Source: Candidatus Aminicenantota bacterium (lineage in GTDB: Bacteria > Acidobacteriota > Aminicenantia > UBA2199). From it: a stretch of DNA of 51,559 bases. Below, one piece after another: positions 46,858 to 51,559 of this stretch. Numbering within the stretch: the stretch's first letter is position 1; the number at the start of each line of letters is the position of its first letter. The translations under genes and the position numbers were made by a program. Under the pieces are notes generated by a model, which saw nothing but the letters and a program-made list of their open reading frames with translations, was not told the DNA's origin and made no database searches. The stretch lies in assembly GCA_016934475.1 (NCBI GenBank), contig JAFGST010000010.1, positions 1 to 51,559 of the forward strand. The letters are read 5' to 3'.

Positions 46858-47676
46858 TTGGGCCTGAACTTCAGGGAGGCGCTGTCCGCCCTCTCCCGGG
46901 CGCTGCCTTTGGTCCTTTTCCGGGCCGGGATTTTCGTGGTCGGCGGCTTCGCTGCCGTCATTTTTTTCGGCATGCTGCTCCTCGTCCTCCGCCCAAACGG
47001 CGGCGCTGGCCCGCTTGTCGCCCTGCTCCTCGCCTTGCCAATCCTCCTCGGCGGCTGGGCCAGTGGCCGGCTGCTGCAACGATTCTTTCTATTCCGCCAC
47101 CGGGCGGCCATGCTATACCTTTTCTCGGAGCAGAGACCCGCGGCCCCGGGGCTAGCCGGCGCCCTGCAAGAAACGGAGCGCTCCATCCCCGACCATGGCG
47201 CCTGGTTGGCCTTGAACCATGCCATAGGCAGAGCCTTTGCGGGCTTTCCCGGCGATGGTTCGGCGGCGATTACCGTCCATCCGGTCACCGCTGAGGTCCT
47301 CGGCCAGGCCGTCCTGGCCCTGGCATTCTCCCGGGGCGGAACGGACTTCAAGCATTCTATCCGGGAGGGGCTGGCTCTTTTTTTCTGCAACGGGGATGAA
47401 ACAAGGTGCCTGGCGCGGCGCTGGCTGGGATTCTCGGTCGCCGGCCTCACGCTCCTTTTCCTCTGCCTCGCCTTGCCCAATTGGTTTTTATTCAGCAGCG
47501 TTGGTGCGCCGGTCTGGATCGGCATGGCCCTGGCCGCAACCATCGCCTGGCTCCTGCAGCAGGCCTTTGTTTTCCCATTTGTTCTGGCTGGCGTCAGTGG
47601 TGCGCTCCTGGCCGCCACCCGCGGGCATACTCCCGACCCGGACCTGGTCGAAAAGCTGGCCACAGTCCTGCCGTAG
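46858..47676 (+). CDS. Hypothetical membrane protein
   Basis: ORF with N- and C-terminal hydrophobic segments, TTG start 5 bp after the leuD-like stop. Confidence 0.5.
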   Translation: MGLNFREALSALSRALPLVLFRAGIFVVGGFAAVIFFGMLLLVLRPNGGAGPLVALLLALPILLGGWASGRLLQRFFLFRHRAAMLYLFSEQRPAAPGLAGALQETERSIPDHGAWLALNHAIGRAFAGFPGDGSAAITVHPVTAEVLGQAVLALAFSRGGTDFKHSIREGLALFFCNGDETRCLARRWLGFSVAGLTLLFLCLALPNWFLFSSVGAPVWIGMALAATIAWLLQQAFVFPFVLAGVSGALLAATRGHTPDPDLVEKLATVLP

Positions 47677-47685
47677 CGGCCTATT

Positions 47686-47787
47686 TTAGTCGCTCACTTC
47701 GATGGTCTTTATTTCGCTCCTGCCGAAATACTGGGTGTGGTATATGCTCTGGGCGACCGTCGGCATCCAGGTGAAGCGGCCCAACCA
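47686..47787 (-). pseudogene. Decayed duplicate of the 3' end of the alpha-2-macroglobulin gene at 49634
   Basis: Minus-strand reading RFTWMPTVAQSIYHTQYFGRSEIKTIEVSD* matches RFTWMPAVAQGMYHPQYFGRNQIMAVEVVE* of the intact gene; homology stops near 47787. Confidence 0.85.
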
Positions 47788-47894
47788 CAAGCTGACGGAC
47801 CTTTACTCCAACCCCTGACCAAATAAAATGGTCCAACTTGAATTGGGGAATAAATCTTGTTAGACTTTGCCGAATTGGAGAATTCACCCTGATC

Positions 47895-49310
47895 ATGGAG
47901 AGAACAGACAAAACCAAATCCGCCATTAAAAATGACTGGAAAGTACTTCTCTTGCTGCTTGTTCTGGCATTGGGAATTTTTACCCCCTTTGTGGGGAAAG
48001 GTTTTGTCACAGATGATTTCGTCCATATCCGGCACGTTCAAAAAGGCGGCAATCCTTTAACTATCTCCCCCTTTGGGATCTACCGGCCGGTTGTCAGTCT
48101 GAGTTTTTACATCAACCACAAACTGTTCCAATTGAATGCCTTTCCTTATCGAATCACCAACCTGCTGTTGCATCTGTTGGTGATTGTGCTGTTGTTCATC
48201 TTTACCAAGACATTTACCGGGGACCGTTCGCTAACATTCCTAGCGGTTCTGGCATTCATCCTTACTCCAAAAGCACACACCATGGCAGTCAACTGGATAT
48301 CCGGCAGAACCGAATTATTAATGGGAATATTCAGTTTACTGGCCATCATCAGCTGGCTCCAGTATGAGTCCCAGCACAAAAAAAGATACTTTCTTTTGTG
48401 CATGACAGGCTATTTCCTGGCGGTGCTGAGCAAGGAGAATGCCGCTTTATTACCGGCACTTCTTTTTTTCATCTCATCCTCCTGGAAAATAAGTAAAAAG
48501 CGAATCATCGAAATTTCACTGATGTTTTCTGTTTTGGGGGCGGTGCTCCTGTTAAGATATTCTTTGGGAGCATTGATGCCGGTCTCCGGCGACGTTCATT
48601 ACAATCTGCTGATTCCAATAGGAACCATCCTGGAAAATATCATTAACTACTTTTTCCGAAGCATTCCGTCGGTGTTTTTATTGATCCTGGCGGTCTCCAT
48701 CCCCATGCTGATTGCCGGTAACCGAAAGAAGGTGAAAGGGATTCAAGCCCATGGTTCCCCCCTCTCCATCAGATCGGTATTGTTCTCCTGCATATGGTTC
48801 CTGATGTTTATCATTCCGGTCTCCCCCATCAGGATGAGAAGTGAATTATACGTCTATTTTGCCGGTTTTGGATTTTGTATTCTGGGGTCCCAAATCTTGA
48901 TCAAAAACCTGAAGGCCGATTTTTTTACCAAAAAGAGAATCAATGCTCCCCTGATTGGGGGATTGGTTGTGTATATCCTGCTAGCAGGGGCCTATATCAT
49001 CAATGGAAATATTCAATTCCTTCGCAAATCACATTTCTCAAATCAATTTTTACAAGAAATGATCCGTCAAGTGGAAATTACCCCAGATAACAATTTTCTC
49101 TATATAAAACCGGAAGACCGGAACACCGAAAAATGGGTACAATATGTATTCCAGGGGTATTTTGACATTATCGTGAAGGTGATTTACAATCGGGAGAACC
49201 TGTCCGGCCGGATGGCGTATGAGGAAGATTTTTCAGATCACAAAAACAAAACCACTTATAAGGTAAAGTATCTCGGCGGGAAACTGAAATTTATCCAAGA
49301 ACTCCCCTAA
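47895..49310 (+). CDS. AT-rich multi-spanning membrane protein resembling GT-C (PMT/TMTC-like) glycosyltransferases
   Basis: About 470 aa; early luminal FVTDDFVHIRHV, YRPVVSLSFYINHKLF, NLLLHLLVIVLLF, NWISGRTELLMGIFSLLAI; visibly lower GC than flanks. Confidence 0.65.
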   Translation: MERTDKTKSAIKNDWKVLLLLLVLALGIFTPFVGKGFVTDDFVHIRHVQKGGNPLTISPFGIYRPVVSLSFYINHKLFQLNAFPYRITNLLLHLLVIVLLFIFTKTFTGDRSLTFLAVLAFILTPKAHTMAVNWISGRTELLMGIFSLLAIISWLQYESQHKKRYFLLCMTGYFLAVLSKENAALLPALLFFISSSWKISKKRIIEISLMFSVLGAVLLLRYSLGALMPVSGDVHYNLLIPIGTILENIINYFFRSIPSVFLLILAVSIPMLIAGNRKKVKGIQAHGSPLSIRSVLFSCIWFLMFIIPVSPIRMRSELYVYFAGFGFCILGSQILIKNLKADFFTKKRINAPLIGGLVVYILLAGAYIINGNIQFLRKSHFSNQFLQEMIRQVEITPDNNFLYIKPEDRNTEKWVQYVFQGYFDIIVKVIYNRENLSGRMAYEEDFSDHKNKTTYKVKYLGGKLKFIQELP

Positions 49311-49492
49311 TCAACCACCCGTTGAATCTCACCTTGAAAACCCTGGGGATGATTTATTTTTTAGGTGTCATCAATAAGTTTTTCCAGAACCAACTCCAGA
49401 CCCGGTCAATTGTTATCCCGCCGGCGGTTTTCATCCGCTCCCGCAAATCGACGTGGATCAGCGGCAATTGTATTCCGGAAAAAGGTCTTTGT

Positions 49493-49606
49493 CATGGAGC
49501 GAATTTCCGCCGCAAACCATTATCGTCGCAGGCAAAAACTTCCCGATCATCGCCCTGCACAAAACCCGACAGGCCATCATCGCTACCGGCGGCTTTGCCG
49601 AGCAAT
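49493..49606 (+). pseudogene. Internally deleted remnant of a leuD-like gene
   Basis: WSEFPPQTIIVAGKNFPIIALHKTRQAIIATGGF matches SGEFPPQSIIVAGKNF joined to KIFPVIPMPKARQAIIDAGGL of the gene at 46352. Confidence 0.8.
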
Positions 49607-49633
49607 CACTAAATTTCCGACCTTTTTTCTTCG

Positions 49634-51559
49634 CTATTCGACCACTTCGACGGCCATTATCTGGTTCCTGCCGAAATACTGGGGGTGGTACATGCCCTGG
49701 GCCACCGCCGGCATCCAGGTGAAGCGGCCCGAGTACATGGCTTTGATGAAGTAGACGAAGCGCATCGCCCCCCGCATGGAGTAGGTATAGAAGACCAGGC
49801 GGTCGGCGAAGTTCTCTTGGCGCACCCATGGCGTGCGATAGATGCCACTGTGCTTGGTGTTGAATTCCTTCAGCGAGCGCGTCGTGGCGATATCCTGGCG
49901 CAGCAGCTCGAAGCCGGCGGCCAGCGGCTCGTCGATCACGCCGTAGGGAACCTCCTTGTCCGAGATGACCAGAAGCTCAACCTGGTAGACCTGGCCGCGC
50001 TGGAAGGCCTCCGTTTTCTCCCCTTTCTCGTTGTATACCTGGCGCTGGATATCGATGCCGCGGCTTTTCTTCCCGGCCCGGCCCAGCTTCCAGGTCAGCT
50101 CGCTGGTGACATAGACCGGCTGGTCGGCGCTGACCGTGACCTCGAACGGCCCCGGCCTCTCCCCGAGCGGCTTGCGGACCCGCAGGACGTCGCGGGCATT
50201 GGCGAACTCCTTTGCCGCCTTTTCCCCCAGCAGGCCGATCTCGGCCCTGCGCGCCGTCGTTTTCTCCACCTGCCTGAGGAATTCATCCATGGCGCAGAGG
50301 ATCCAGAAGTTGGTCTGGGTCGTATTCCAGCAGTGCGGCTCGGCCTCGAGGAGCCAGTGGATGATGCGCTCGGCCAAGACGTGCTCTGTCTCCACCTCGA
50401 GGACGGCCTGCAGGAGCAGCGCCGTGGCGAAGCGCGAGGAGTAGAAGGGGAAATCGCGGTGGTATTTGAATTCACCGGCATCGAAATAGGCGAAGTCGGC
50501 CTCGACCTGCAGGCTGTTGTTGAACTCGCCCAGCATGGTCTTGACCAGGCCGGCCTCGATCCCCTGTTTGTGCATGGCGCGATAAAGGAAAACCTTCCCC
50601 GGCAGGGGCAGGCTGTCGCGCTCGGAAGCCAGCTTCCGCAGCTTTTTGTTGTCGGCATTCTTGTGCAGGCTCAGCACGAATTGGTAGAAGCTTTCGCAGG
50701 TCTTGTCCAGGCTGGCCCGCTGCAGGTAGCCGGACAGCTTCTGCACCAGCCGCGGATCGACCTTGTAGTCGTGCTCCCGGGCCAGATGCAGGCTCCACAG
50801 CACGTAGGCGGTCAGGTAATCGGACGAATACTGGCCGCCGCGATAATATGACAGCGCTCCTTCACCGTTCTGGAACTCGGGGATGATCTTCAGATAGCTT
50901 TCGATCGACTCGCGGATCTGGGCCTGATCGAGGCCCAGATCCAGCCGCTCGGCCAGCTGCGGGCTGAGGGCCAGGAAGGGCATCACCTTGGAGGCCCGTT
51001 GCTCGAGGCATTCATAAGGATAGAAAACGAGCTTCTTGGCGATGTTGACCGCCGGCCTGAGCAGGGAGGGGGTGGCCGTGACGGCGATGGCCTGCGCCTC
51101 CGCATCGCCTTGCGGTTCGATCGTCTTCTTCATGGCCTTGCCGCTGGCGAAGTCGAGCAGGGTCTCGCTGACCAGGCGATCGGTCACCGGCAGCTTTTTC
51201 TCCAGACCATCCTTGTCGACGGCGCTGAGCGCATAAAAGGTGATCGTGGCCTCGCCGATGCGACCGGCCAGGAAAGGGAAACGGAACAGGCCGTTGCTCC
51301 TGGGGTCGAGGGTACCATCGGCTTGCGCCGCGCCGCCGACGGCGATCCCCTCGGGCTTGATCCACAGGGAGAAGGGGAGCTTTTTCCCGGTGCGGTTGCT
51401 GAGCTGCACTCCGGCCCGGAACTCGTCGTCCTGGCGGGCGAACTCGGGCATGGCCTCGGAGATGAGCAGGTCCTTGCTGACCAGGAGCTTTTTTTCGGCG
51501 CTGCCGAAGCGATCCTCGCTGTACGCCACGGCCATGATGCGGTAGGTCGACAGCTGGTC
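49634..51559 (-). CDS. Alpha-2-macroglobulin family protein, C-terminal part (5' end beyond window)
   Basis: Thioester motif YECLEQRASKVMPFLAL, MG-like domains, GGQYSSDYLTAYVLWSLHLA, C-terminal YTYSMRGAMRFVYFIKAMYSGRFTWMPAVAQGMYHPQYFGRNQ; open to the last base. Confidence 0.92.
   Translation of the reverse strand, partial: DQLSTYRIMAVAYSEDRFGSAEKKLLVSKDLLISEAMPEFARQDDEFRAGVQLSNRTGKKLPFSLWIKPEGIAVGGAAQADGTLDPRSNGLFRFPFLAGRIGEATITFYALSAVDKDGLEKKLPVTDRLVSETLLDFASGKAMKKTIEPQGDAEAQAIAVTATPSLLRPAVNIAKKLVFYPYECLEQRASKVMPFLALSPQLAERLDLGLDQAQIRESIESYLKIIPEFQNGEGALSYYRGGQYSSDYLTAYVLWSLHLAREHDYKVDPRLVQKLSGYLQRASLDKTCESFYQFVLSLHKNADNKKLRKLASERDSLPLPGKVFLYRAMHKQGIEAGLVKTMLGEFNNSLQVEADFAYFDAGEFKYHRDFPFYSSRFATALLLQAVLEVETEHVLAERIIHWLLEAEPHCWNTTQTNFWILCAMDEFLRQVEKTTARRAEIGLLGEKAAKEFANARDVLRVRKPLGERPGPFEVTVSADQPVYVTSELTWKLGRAGKKSRGIDIQRQVYNEKGEKTEAFQRGQVYQVELLVISDKEVPYGVIDEPLAAGFELLRQDIATTRSLKEFNTKHSGIYRTPWVRQENFADRLVFYTYSMRGAMRFVYFIKAMYSGRFTWMPAVAQGMYHPQYFGRNQIMAVEVVE

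Noticed and set aside
47795-47870. Short inverted repeats (GACCA-N7-TGGTC; CCAA-N6-TTGG) near the AT-rich gene as IS ends
   Set aside because: No matching copy at the other border (about 49310-49490) and no transposase; insufficient for a mobile-element call.

Overview
High-GC bacterial chromosomal window, about 51.6 kb, with about 37 supported protein-coding genes and no rRNA, tRNA, CRISPR array or IS element that I could recognise. Housekeeping genes include the gyrA 3' end, tatD, gdhA, clpB, a mannose-1-phosphate guanylyltransferase, an inositol monophosphatase, truA, rpmB, pgpA and rimO. Four accessory blocks stand out. (1) About 2.0-10.4 kb: GAF/HD-GYP protein, a tandem-receiver + PPDK_N (ATP-grasp, PEP/pyruvate-binding) protein, a metallophosphoesterase, and a second PPDK_N paralog ending in a nucleotidyltransferase domain. 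(2) About 21.6-35.0 kb: a probable six-gene minus-strand operon (REC/Lrp-AsnC-like regulator, NuoE-like, NuoF/HydB-like, a GltD-NuoG-molybdopterin fusion, PAS histidine kinase, sigma-54 response regulator), divergent from a canonical NfnA/NfnB-like pair. (3) 41.7-46.9 kb: a five-gene operon (isocitrate/isopropylmalate dehydrogenase-like, HMG-CoA lyase-like, family III CoA-transferase, aconitase/LeuC-like, LeuD-like) that reads as a reversible 2-oxoacid to hydroxy-acid to hydroxyacyl-CoA to acyl-CoA + oxoacid route. (4) 46.5-49.8 kb: an AT-rich inserted membrane-protein gene bracketed by decayed copies of neighbouring sequence (alpha-2-macroglobulin 3' end and leuD). All assignments come from reading motifs in the sequence. 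No database search was run.
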